Source of the DNA: Siderastrea siderea
Taxonomy: Eukaryota > Cnidaria > Anthozoa > Scleractinia > Rhizangiidae
Reading direction: 5' to 3'
Length of the DNA stretch: 64,000 nt
Assembly (NCBI GenBank): GCA_964030785.1
Contig: OZ034968.1
Location: 25,175,686-25,239,685 of the forward strand
Of the stretch, positions 36,211 through 47,343 are shown one piece after another (the first letter of the stretch is position 1; every line of letters begins with the position of its first letter). The position numbers and the translations under genes were made by a program. The notes under the pieces are model-generated. The model saw only the letters and a program-made list of their open reading frames with translations. It was not told the DNA's origin and made no database searches.

Positions 36211-38564
36211 TTTAACAACAACAACAGCAACAATTTCATTTCAATAAATACAGTACATATTGCACTGAAGGTGGCCATGGACGTTTTGTGAAATATCTAC
36301 TTGGAACACTTACGATTTTATTATCAGGGACAAGTTTGGTATTAAATGAATTGGGGAGTGGGAAGTCTGGGAGCTGCCATAAAGCAACAAGTGTTTACCT
36401 GGCCAGAATTTCATATTGTAGCACTCTGTAATTGGGGAAAAACATTCCAGGCCTTTTCTTGGTATTAGACTCTTAGTTTGTTATCAAGCACTAAAACAGT
36501 TTGTCACATAAATGAACAGGACCGAAATTTCATGCTCGCATGGTTTTAACTTTATTAAATTTGCCAGACCTAATCCAAATGACTCTTGACTTGTAACTAA
36601 GGAAAAAGCAGCAGCCGGGACCAGAGTTTCATGGTCGCCTGGTTTCGACTTATTAAATTTATCAGACCTAATCCAAATGACTCTTAACTTGCTACATCTT
36701 GAATAAACTTGTACTGTATTGTATACAGCTGCATGTTCACAGCTGCAGCGGTTTCATTCGTCAATACATGTAGTTGAAAGGATCAAAACAAGCTTTTCTC
36801 ATTTTCCTACTAAAAATGTCCATAAGGTGGGAAGAGCTTTCCTTAATCAGTGACCTATTTGAGTTTAAACCAGTGACATTGAAAGAGATAAGCTACTTTT
36901 CAGTTCACAATCCATTCGCTTTGCTTTGCCTGTTGGATAAACCAACCGAAAGCCATGCACAATTCCCTTTGTTCAGTAAACCAATCAAATTACTTCCTTT
37001 CAGTTTGTTTGTTGGCTCTTTTACAAATTCTCAGTCTCGCACAGTTTTCCTAGCATAAGCTCCATACATGTAGGTGTTAATGTGCTAGAAATTGCTTTTT
37101 ATACTCACAGTCATATCACTCATTACATATCATATCAGTCATTACAAAAATAGTTATAAATCAAGGCTGGACAGAACACCCACGTCCATTTGAACTGTGG
37201 TACATGTAGCACTGAAACTAAAAACTGCATTAATGGTCCTCAAAATTAACAATCCCTGCCTGCTTTTCTTTCAAACTTTTTCCATGTTATCAAGACATAT
37301 TCATATTTGTAAAAAAATATATACATAAGTATAATGCTCAGGTCTACCATTTTTAGGGGTCCCAGGTTTTCAAGGAAAAGCTAAAACAACAATAATCTCT
37401 GGTTTTAACTGAGAACTTTAGTAGACCACTTTCTGGATTTCCAAGTTTTCATGAGAAAGAAAACAGTCATGCCACAAATTCTAAGGCCTCAGGTTCAGCT
37501 CCTGGTTTTTCAAGGATTCCTAGTAATACCTTATTTACTTAGTCTTTTATGCCCCGAAATCAAAATTCATATTTTCCTTACTAGCCTTCTGTATTCCCTA
37601 TGAAGCATGTTTAGAGAATTGTTTAAACATCAAAACATTTTATCTTTGGTGCTAGTTCCATTATTCTCATTTCCTGTATGTTTGATCAAGCACATAGAGT
37701 GATGTTAAGATAAGAAATTAAATGCCTGTAACACCAGGCACATTTATTAAAAAGTGAGTTCTTTTAAGTACTCACTCCCTATAGGAGGCATTTTATTAGT
37801 TCAAAACTTAATTAGCAAAATACTCGCACTGTGAAGAAACATTAGATATACTAAGTATATTAATATGAAAGTCAGGAAGTTCTAGGTTTTGTAGGTGTAA
37901 GGTTACCAAACTAAGTTCAAGTTCCTCTCCAAACTTTTCCGAGGCAAATATCCAGATTTCCTAACCTTTAAAAAATCACACTTTCAAAGTACATGTAACT
38001 GAAATGACAATACAGTAAGACTGGTAAAAATATAGTAACTTTTTAAAGATTGGAAATATGGTGGTAAATCAAGGTCAGAGTTTTTTACTGGCTTTCAAAG
38101 CTTTTCAAGAAAGAACATACCTGGGCTTTACACGAAAGCCAAGAATTCCTAGGCTTGGCTTACTTGAACTGTAACAGTCAATGCAAGTTTCCAGCTTTCC
38201 AGGAAAGCCTGGATTTTTGTTCTGGGTTTCTTGGCTTTCCAGGAGTTAGCATGTCCTGCTTTTCCATGAAAGCCAGGAATTTCCACACCTGGCACAGTCA
38301 TTCCTGCCTTTCCTGGCTTTTCTGGGTTCGGTTTGTATGGACAAAATCCACGCTTTCCGCGGAAGCCCAGAGCCCTCTCCTGGCTTTCCAGGCTTTTCTT
38401 GGAAGAACATTCCGGTCTTTCCAAGAAAGCCAGGAATTTCCATGCTTTCCTGGCTTTTCCAGGCTTTCCAGCGTCAAAAAAAGCAGGGAAAAGCCAAGAA
38501 AGCCAGGGTCTCCAGGCTTTTCCGGGGTTTCCGCGCTTTTCTTGGCTTTTTTTGGCAAGGGTGA
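36211..38564 (+). repeat. 2.4-kb dispersed repeat, copy B
   Basis: Direct copy of 681-3116, slightly shorter overall. Its right end abuts a PLE reverse-transcriptase fragment and its left end abuts the THAP remnant. The minus-strand frame of the RT runs on into the palindrome-rich end, giving a fused frame with no biological meaning. Confidence 0.8.
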
Positions 38565-39312
38565 CAGACGTGCCAGACTGGAACGCTTCTTCTCTCGATG
38601 TTTTCCTTGCCCTCATAATGCATTCTTTAATCAATTTGTTCTTGTAACCACGCTCAAGCAGAATGTTGTGTAATTCACGTGCTCTTTTCTCAAAAAAATC
38701 GTTGGTGGAACAGATGCGTCGTAGTCTCAGTGCCAGGCTGTAAGGGATGGAGGTTTTTGTGTGGCGTGGATGACAGCTGGTCCACTTAAGGTACTGATGG
38801 GTATCGGTAGGTTTGGTGTACAGGTCAGTGCTAATTTTGCCGTTACTATTGATTTCTTGAACGTCAAGAAAAGGGATACTTGTAGTCGATTTGGTTTGTT
38901 CAAACTTGATGTGTGGATCAAAAGAATTACAGAAGTTAAAGAAGTCAGTAAGATTTTCTTCACCGTGAGTCCATATAAAGAAGATGTCATCTATGTACCT
39001 GAACCACATGAGTGGTTTGTCGGTGGCTCCTTTCAGAAAATGATCTTCCAGGCGACCCATGCAGAGATTTGCATAGTTAGGTGCCATTTTAGTCCCCATT
39101 GCTGTCCCCGTCTGTTGAACAAAGTGTTGGCCTTGAAAGGTGAGATTGTTGCAAGTAAGAACAAGGTTGATGAATTTTACGATAGTTTCTCTTTTGTCTT
39201 TGGCGAAGTTATGGAGACGCATAAAATAGTCGCATGCTTCTATGCCACCATCATGTGGGATGTTTGTGTATAGAGATTTGACGTCCCAAGTAACTAAAAG
39301 TGTATCTGGTAT
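38565..39312 (-). pseudogene. PLE reverse-transcriptase fragment
   Basis: Minus strand, from ~39312 (DTLLVTWDVKSLYTNIPH) through TGTAMGTKMAPNYANL and the catalytic box WFRYIDDIFFIW (YIDD), then the thumb region. It ends at 38565 where copy B of the dispersed repeat begins. It lacks both its start and the endonuclease. The linker differs in style from the PLE at 34261-35420, so the two are probably different PLE families. Confidence 0.88.
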
Positions 39313-39652
39313 GGTTTAAGGTTTAAACCATCTATTAATAACTTAGTTGTATAAATAACCATAGCTTTGCATTTAATTTTTTTTCTTAATATTTGTATTT
39401 TTGCGGTATGTATAAATTTTTTTAAACCGTTGCTGCATATTTTCCCTAACATGTGACCTTGTTACGTCACAGTATGTTAACCGTTGACACGAATTTGAAT
39501 TTGATGTAAGCAGTTTATACCTCTAATGCTCCTGATGAAGACCGTGATGGTCGAAACGTTGAGCGAATAAAACCAACTTAGACACATTGTATATTAGAGT
39601 TGGCCTCTTGACCATTACATTTCTAACTTTATATATATATATATATATATAT
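39313..39652. other. Non-coding with PLE-terminus-like motif and (TA)n
   Basis: CTGATGAAGACCGTGATGGTCGAAACG (39535-39561, split here for description) resembles a PLE/hammerhead terminus on the plus strand but lacks a good cleavage triplet. A (TA)n run at 39631-39652 precedes the satellite. Confidence 0.4.
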
Positions 39653-41546
39653 ACCTGGATTTTTGAAAACGGAATCACTAATTTTACTCCGCGCCTCGGG
39701 TGGGACTCGCTGCCATCGGCAGCGAGTCCACCTTAGGCTAGCGGTTTATTTTCTAGGGGGGGGACTGTCAAGGCTAGTTCCCAGCAACTCTACGGGGACA
39801 GGGCTAACAGACCACCTGCATTTGGGGTCCCCCCATCTCAATCCAGGGGGGGTAGGGTTGGTCAAAACTCGGGTCTTTAGTTTAATCTCTACCGATTTTT
39901 TGGTTATTATTCTTGCAAGTCAAGCACACTGACTTAATTCCGAACCGCTTGCTAAGCTGTTTTGCACTCAGATGAATAGCTCCTTTTTGCCGGAGCTGTT
40001 AGCCGTCGCCGTGCCAGTGAGTTGACAGCTCAGGCGGCAAATGTCAGACAGTGGGGGAGGGATGGGACAGCATACATGTAGGTTAGTGTTTGTACATGTT
40101 CACTCCCTGAGCTCGACACTCTGATTTGCAGGTGGTTTAATGTTGAAGAGCTGAAAATAGCTGCAGAGCACTGATTCAAGACTAGATTAGCTGTTTGATG
40201 GCTACTAGATGACCTCAGGTGGTAAGAAATAGCTTGCAGAGTGTACTTTTAGGCAAAGCGAGGCATTTTCCTTAGCATGTCAGTACAACTGCAGTTTTGC
40301 AGGCTGGCCCGGTTTTCATAAAATCAGGTAGATATCTCGGGTGAATGACCGAGCGGGCAGTAAATTCACTGCGTTTGTCACTTGGATGATGTGGTGGGGC
40401 CTAAAGCAGCACATTAAAGTGGAAAAAATTGCATTTGCCTGAGATATATACCTGGATTTTTGAAAACGGAATCACTAATTTTACTCCGCGCCTCGGGTGG
40501 ACTCGCTGCCATCGGCAGCGAGTCCACCTTAGGCTAGCGGTTTATTTTCTAGGGGAGGACTGTCAAGGCTAGTTCCCAGCAACTCTACGGGGACAGGGCT
40601 AACAGACCACCTGCATTTGGGGTCCCCCCATCTCAATCCAGGGGGGGTAGGGTTGGTCAAAACTCGGGTCTTTAGTTTAATCTCTACCGATTTTTTGGTT
40701 ATTATTCTTGCAAGTCAAGCACACTGACTTAATTCCGAACCGCTTGCTAAGCTGTTTTGCACTCAGATGAATAGCTCCTGTTTGCCGGAGCTGTTAGCCG
40801 TCGCCGTGCCAGTGAGTTGACAGCTCAGGCGGCAAATGTCAGACAGTGGGGGAGGGATGGGACAGCATACATGTAGGTTAGTGTTTGTACATGTTCACTC
40901 CCTGAGCTCGACACTCTGATTTGCAGGTGGTTTAATGTTGAAGAGCTGAAAATAGCTGCAGAGCACTGATTCAAGACTAGATTAGCTGTTTGATGGCTAC
41001 TAGATGACCTCAGGTGGTAAGAAATAGCTTGCAGAGTGTACTTTTAGGCAAAGCGAGGCATTTTCCTTAGCATGTCAGTACAACTGCAGTTTTGCAGGCT
41101 GGCCCGGTTTTCATAAAATCAGGTAGATATCTCGGGTGAATGACCGAGCGGGCAGTAAATTCACTGCGTTTGTCACTTGGATGATGTGGTGGGGCCTAAA
41201 GCAGCACATTAAAGTGGAAAAAATTGCATTTGCCTGAGATATATACCTGGATTTTTGAAAACGGAATCACTAATTTTACTCCGCGCCTCGGGTGGACTCG
41301 CTGCCATCGGCAGCGAGTCCACCTTAGGCTAGCGGTTTATTTTCTAGGGGGGGACTGTCAAGGCTAGTTCCCAGCAACTCTACCGGGACAGGGCTAACAG
41401 ACCACCTGCATTTGGGGTCTCCCATCTCAATCCAGGGGGGGGGGGTAGGGTTGGTCAAAACTCGGGTCTTTAGTTTAATCTCTACCGATGTTTTGGTTAT
41501 TATTCTTGCAAGTCAAGCACACTGACTTAATTCCGAACCGCTTGCT
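39653..41546 (+). repeat. ~797-bp tandem satellite, 2.4 copies
   Basis: Units start at ACCTGGATTTTTGAAAACGG at 39653, 40450 and 41245; the third is cut at 41546. Copies are nearly identical. Each contains a near-perfect to perfect hairpin GGTGGACTCGCTGCC-ATC-GGCAGCGAGTCCACC (40496-40528 in unit 2). Units 1 and 2 also hold a second hairpin, CTCGGGTGAATGACCGAG. A truncated copy lies at 56301-56794. No coding content. Confidence 0.92.
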
Positions 41547-43980
41547 TGGTATTGATTTTTTATTGCAAATTTTTTATTCTTTTAGGTATGGAGATGTGGC
41601 AGTAGTTTAGAAGAAAAGAAGTTTTGATTTTTTCTTAGTTGACTGCAGTGTCTGAAAGACTTGAAATTGTTTGAATTAAAATTCATTTGTAGAACTACAC
41701 TTTGGTGTTGACTTGTTCTGTGTGTTTGTTTGAAATGTTGTTTCTTGTGATATAAAATTTTGCGAGATATTAAGTTCGTTCAGGGAGTTCTTCTATTGAA
41801 TTTTTACTTATCCAGTTTGTTTGAGCCTTGCTTTTTATCTTTGAAATAACATGAGTACGTTGGAGGGGCCTTAGATTTTCTTAGTCTCTTTTTAAGTACT
41901 TGATTTAGGTTTTGGGAATTCTCAGCTAAACGGTCGGTTTTTTCCTGACTGTTGTTATTATTTTCTGGTTTCCTCGATTTTCCTTGAAATAGATAGATTA
42001 AGTCTAATGTCACCAGAAAAGATAGGATTTATGAGAGCCTTAAGTTTGCTACCTGCCTTTTGCAAGGTTTCCCTGTGAAGCACACGTCTTCTTACAGCCC
42101 CTGTTAATTGTTTTTTTGCGGAAGTGAATTTTGCTCTGAAAATACCCTTTCAGTTTTTGTCCTGCTTTTGGAGGAACAACCTTTTATTGTCCTTCATCGT
42201 TTTGAGAACGGGTAAACGCTTGGACGATACGTTGTGTATATTTTTCCATATATCATTTGCAAATTATATTGATAAATTAAAGCATTCGTAATTGAAAGGC
42301 GTCAAGTAAGCAAACTCATTAGCGTTAATATCGTTCACAGTCACAACTCAGAAGCTGTTAGTTTGAAAGCAGGAATAATAAAACAATAAGTTTATTGACT
42401 GTCTTCAACATCAAAATCTCAGTACTAATACAATGACACTGTTAAAGGAGAAAAATATCTCAAAGGCTCCTATATTGCCAACTCGTGAACATGAATCGCC
42501 AGAGTATAAGACGCAGATTTATAACAACTGAAGTTAAGATATTGTCAATATAAGCGGCCCTTAGATTGATAACGGTTTCGTCGCACTGAGCCAAAATGTA
42601 CACAAATAGCGCCTTACAATTGCGAGACAAATTCGTGAAAGTAGTTTATTGACTAAAGGCGTTGTCTATTAGTTGTTTAAGCTACGTATCGGCCCCAAGT
42701 ACCCGAGAGGGATTGACAAAAACGAAGAACATTAAAGCACTTTTTGAACGGTCGTTTTTGTTTATCATACTATCGCAATATACTTTCCCGGATCTAGTAG
42801 TCATTCTCGCAAACTACCCGGAAAAATACTTGCCAAAATCCTCTTACCTCCCAAAATCCCGGAATCATGAATTTCAAACTTAAATATTCCTTTTCACCTC
42901 CCCGCTCCCCGTCACTTAATATCCGGAGACCCCCCCCCCCCCCCCGAGCTTTATATGTAGATAACATACGTAGTCCCCGGCTATAACGAACGATGTTCTA
43001 CAGCCCAGCCAAAGTTACAGCAAAATGCATGGAACCGACATAACGAACCCAGGTATAATGAAGTCCGCGATATAACGAACACAATCCAGAAGCCCTCAAT
43101 TGAGCTTAAAATTTGTCCTGATCTAAGGAACTGATGTATCACGCGACTGAAGTGAACTGCGTAATTGAACAACAGAAATGCATCCAAATATTATTTGACG
43201 AATTTTATTCCGTCGCTCAAATCTGTGTAGTAATTGCTTGATTCAACCAATGTTAAAACAAAATAATTATTAGCCAAACCTCGATATAATGAACATTTTG
43301 GTGGTTTTTCCACAATTCCCTTATATAAACGAAACCCTGTCATAAGGAACACATTTGCCCTGTCCCTTGGCACTTCAATTCGTTACGGCGGGCTTCCAGT
43401 GTTGTTTGGTATTGCTTAGGGTGTTTAAAATGATCACTATTAGGGTTATCTTGTCACCTTGAATGGTTTAAGCCTGCGGCGTTATGGAGAAAAACGTAAC
43501 TACTTTATCCGAATTGGCACACTACATGGGGAGTTCAACTAGATTTGAGAAACACCAACAAGACACGACTGTGGTAGGTAAGGATGTATAGAATCCCCAA
43601 GAACCGAAAGAGATAACGATTGCATTAAAGCACAGAATTGAAAAGAGAAAAACTACGCACGCATGGTTTAATCCATTTACTTTTATTTAAATCACAAATC
43701 TTGATTATGCAAGGAAAGAATCTACTTCGGAGCAACTTGTTCCACTACAGAACCTCTTCTGAATCAGTTGAATTTCAATCTGATAATCGACGAAAATAAT
43801 TCCATGGTTTTGAAAACAGTAACCAATACACCATTACATACACTGCGTAACATTTTTGAATTGTGAACGTTTTCGTAAAAATTAAGTCACTTCTTTTGTT
43901 TCCTTTGCCTACTGGAATGGCTTAACGGTTTACATTGTCTGGTTCTGTTTATTTCGTGACCTTAGAACCTTATCAAACCC
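41547..43980. other. Non-coding; TATAACGAAC-type repeat and C-run
   Basis: Holds a long poly-C run near 42930-42946 and, at about 42975-43345, repeated ATATAACGAAC / TATAATGAA words in CCGGCTATAACGAACG-like context, typical of decayed DNA-transposon termini. No gene supported. Confidence 0.4.
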
Positions 43981-43992
43981 TATTAATCTGTA

Positions 43993-45024
43993 TTATATCT
44001 TTGAAGCTAGAACTGTCACGTCATATTTCAAGGAGGCAAATCTGACTTCACTTTCTTTGAGGTGGGATTTCTTCAACGTTGTAAGTTCACGCAAATCGTC
44101 GTCCTGTTTGCTGTTGCGATTTGCCAAAGACGTCAGATAGTCCAACCTGTTCTTAGTTTTGTCACATATTTGGCAAGTATCAAGCCTCGGTTTTCTAAAG
44201 CTAAGTACATCTTTAAGTTCGCTGTTAAATAAGTTTCGAAAGGCTGAAAAACTTATTACAGGACCCTTATTTCTCCTTCTTAAACTCGTTGTCCTTAAAT
44301 GAGGGTGTTCACGGACAAATTCAGCCCACATTTGGCGCATGGAAATGTTTGAATTAAAGTACTTCTTGCTGCCAGTTCTGGATCTGCGATAGTGCGATTC
44401 CGTAGCATCATATGAAAGCATAAAGTCAATAACTGCATTTTTGGCTGGAGGTAAGAGTTTCCGCGGAGTCTTTTGACCCCGCCTGTCTGGCGCTACTGAT
44501 GGTCCTTCTAGGTCCATCTTCTCTAGCAAAACTCGTATTTTGCTATTTGAAATGCCGTAAACCTTTCGGAATGCGGTTTTACATACCTTTCCCAGTGATG
44601 GTACGCGGTATGATATCTTCCGTACGCCTCTTAATGTCAATTTCACCTCCATAAGCTTGGAGAAGAGGTAGTTTTGTACATTATACGCCTTTTGATAGAA
44701 CATGTTCCTTTGCTGGCGTATAATGACCTTAGTTCTGTTTACGCCTTGTCTCAGGAGGCAACCACTTTCACAGCATGTAAGTTCCAACTGGTTCAAGTCC
44801 TTGAAAGCTGCATTTTTGCGTCTTTGCGTCCTTTTTCTCTTTGCCACGTAGACCTTCTTAAACTTGTTGTTGGTGCTCAAAGTTCTTCTTCCTTTTTCCA
44901 CCGAACTTGCAAGGGGATATCCTTGTCTGAAATACTGCCACGGCCGTGTCACATCAAATTTGTACACCAGCAGACCAAGGTCGGTGTTATTGCCCTCTGT
45001 GCGTAGTTGGTCACTTGAAGTCAT
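43993..45024 (-). pseudogene. N-terminal half of a DUF7869-like transposon protein
   Basis: 343 codons, open. It has a basic N-terminal region (KKVYVAKRKRTQRRK), a YGIS..KIR segment, RGRK-type spacing (RRGQKTPRKLLPP), an SFSAFRNLF motif, a DTCQICDKTKNRL zinc-binding pair and a coiled tail (HLKESEVRFASLKYD). In full-length relatives the catalytic DUF7869 part follows this tail directly. Here that part is found at 45890-46873 on the opposite strand, so an inversion seems to have split the gene. Confidence 0.6.
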
Positions 45025-45889
45025 GTTGTGTCCTAAATGGGCTCTCGCTTTGGCGCTGCGCTTCAGTTATCCTCTGTTTCTGATTGTTAAATTTCTCTAG
45101 CGCCGCGTTTGATAACATCTGATCGCCATTTCACAAGGTCGAATTGCAGAGGCGTATGAGCGCGTATATGGACATTTTTTATCCTCGTTTTTTGGTTGCA
45201 AAATTTTTTTAGTACCGCGTTTCACAACATCTGATCGCGATTTCACAAGATCGAAATGCAGAGGTGCATAAGTTTATGCCATACATTTAAGAACCCAAAC
45301 ACCTAGTAATAAAGTGATCAGAACTGCGAGCACATTGTTTTTTTTTAACTTAACATTAAAAAATAATTGAAAAGTCTCCTACAGGAGTAAAAGACTGACC
45401 AGAATTAAAATAGGATTCTTCAACAACACTAGTGTGACAAGAAGTGTTGTCAGTTCTCTAATCTCGTATTCGATTACTGTTGCTGTCTTGATGTCCCAGG
45501 GTGATTACACTCAACTAGCGACAGCTTGTATTGCATCATAGATGATCAGAGCTAATTTTTGTTAGTTTCATATTGCAAAGATTTCCCTAGTTGAAAAACG
45601 TAACGGCATCAGTTGTGAATAAACCATTTCAAGGTTACATAAATAGAAAGATGGAATGTCTCATTAAAAATTCGGTCCGACTTCTGGCACAATTTACGCT
45701 GGAACCACGCCGTGCAAACTGAGAACTTGCTGCGTGATTTTCAGGAAAAACTTCCTCTTGAAGATTGCGTATGACATGCAACGACGTTGCTTGCGTCATT
45801 TCAGCAAAAAACTAGATTTATCTGATTAAAGCTATTGCGCAAAGAAATAAATAATGAGTATACATTGACTTGTACCCAAATTTAAACTC
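45025..45889. other. Non-coding between split gene halves
   Basis: TCTGATCGCNATTTCACAAG and AGATCGAAATGCAGAGG-type words occur twice (45117-45155 and 45230-45268), a short imperfect direct repeat. Otherwise unremarkable. Confidence 0.4.
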
Positions 45890-46873
45890 GACTTACAAAT
45901 CGGTAAGTTTGAAGTACATCATCCTGCCTGCACTGATATGTTTCCAAGGGTGCTCACACTACAAATGGATTATCATAAGGCTTTGCCGTCGCCAAAGATT
46001 TCCTCGCAAGATTCCCATTACGCGAGAAAACTAAGGACTAACCTTTTTGGAATCTACTGTGCCAACGAAGATGTCATTCATTGTTTCTTTTACGATGAAT
46101 CTATTGGGGGAAGCGGTCCGAACGAGGTAATATCTTTGCTGAATTATCTACTGATTAGACTTCAGGAAAAATACGGAAAGTTTCATCACCTTATACTTTG
46201 GGCAGACAATTCTCCAGGGCAGTTCAAAGAATGCTATTTGTTTTTTTACCTTGACTATCTCGTAAGAAAGGGAGAATTTCTTCGAGTCGACCTTAAATTT
46301 TTGTTGGAGGGACACTCATTTTCGATTTGTGACAGGCGTTTTGGCTGTATTCAGCAGTTCTTTAACTCCCAAGAAAAAATTGAAACTCCCCAAGAATGGC
46401 CATTAACTTTGCGAAATAGCCGCCTGAATAACGTGCAAAGCTACTGGGTTGATCTGGATTGGATTATGGATTATAAATCTTTTTTAAGGATGAAATACGT
46501 TGCCAGAAGTGAGGACATAGAAAAGCAAAAATTCGAGGTGAGGAAGATTGCGTTTATAAATTTTGGTTGTGGAGAAATTGCCGATCAGGAAGGAAATTTG
46601 CAGTTGAGCAATCACACCGAAACAGCATTTATCAGGTTTACAATGGAAACGAGAGAGAACCCAAGAATCGTCTCGTTCGTGAAGAAAAAGCAAGGCGTTG
46701 ATCAATTGAATCCCAACGATTTGGTTCCAGTAAGGCAAGAAAAGAAGCCCGTTCGCAATGATGTGAAACAAAACTGTATAAAACTTGCTGAAAAATATTT
46801 GTCTGAAACTGCGAGACGGTTCTACTCCTCATTAGCGGGCACTGATCGAGACATTGATGATGAGGATCAGTGA
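45890..46873 (+). pseudogene. C-terminal (DUF7869-like, RNase H-fold?) half
   Basis: The named ORF starts at ATG 45938, but in-frame coding appears to extend back to about 45890 (KFEVHHPACTD). Conserved blocks: LTLQMDYHKALPSPKIS, FYDESIGGSGPNEV, LILWADNSPGQFKECY and LEGHSFSICDRRFG. Together these place Asp residues as in the DUF7869 proteins abundant in cnidarian mobile DNA, plausibly a DDE/RNase H-like transposase core. The frame is intact to 46873. Confidence 0.6.
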
Positions 46874-46879
46874 AACTTT

Positions 46880-47343
46880 AACTCCTAGTCCATAAAATAT
46901 AGTTTTAGTGGGCTTAGCTTTAACAAATAATACCGTGAAAGCTTTATATGTGGCCGCCCAGTAGATAACGAATTTAATTCCAGACCTCAAACATGTAGGA
47001 GTGGGTTAACTGCAGAGAGAAGATTACTTCAAATCACGTCTTTTAAACAAACCTCAAACTAGCTTTTTCAAAATGTTTCAGAGAAGGCAATCTCAATAAA
47101 GCTTTAACGGTAAGCCGAGTATCAACCCCGTTACCCTAAGAGTTGCTATTTTGACTATTTAAATCAGTAATTATCGAACACGATTGGTTAAATTTCTTTA
47201 CAATTTCTGATTCTTTAGAACAGTAAAATGAAGTGCCTTGAATTACCAGGCAGTAATAACCATACTCCTAACTAACTACGAGTTTACTTACTGGCCGTAA
47301 TTGGTTAGAGTCAGAGCAAGTCGGCACAAGCTAGGGTTATTTT
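46880..47343. other. Non-coding, nothing recognised
   Basis: Unique AT-rich sequence between the DUF7869-like gene and the next TIR element. Confidence 0.4.

Noticed and set aside
38149..38673. Long plus- and minus-strand frames at copy B of the repeat
   Set aside because: Same motif block as copy A; the minus frame is only real over the RT part beyond 38565.
39535..39580. Second hammerhead ribozyme (CTGATGA..GACC/GGTC..GAAAC)
   Set aside because: Core words are present but I cannot place a cleavage triplet or stem III; treated as a degenerate PLE terminus.
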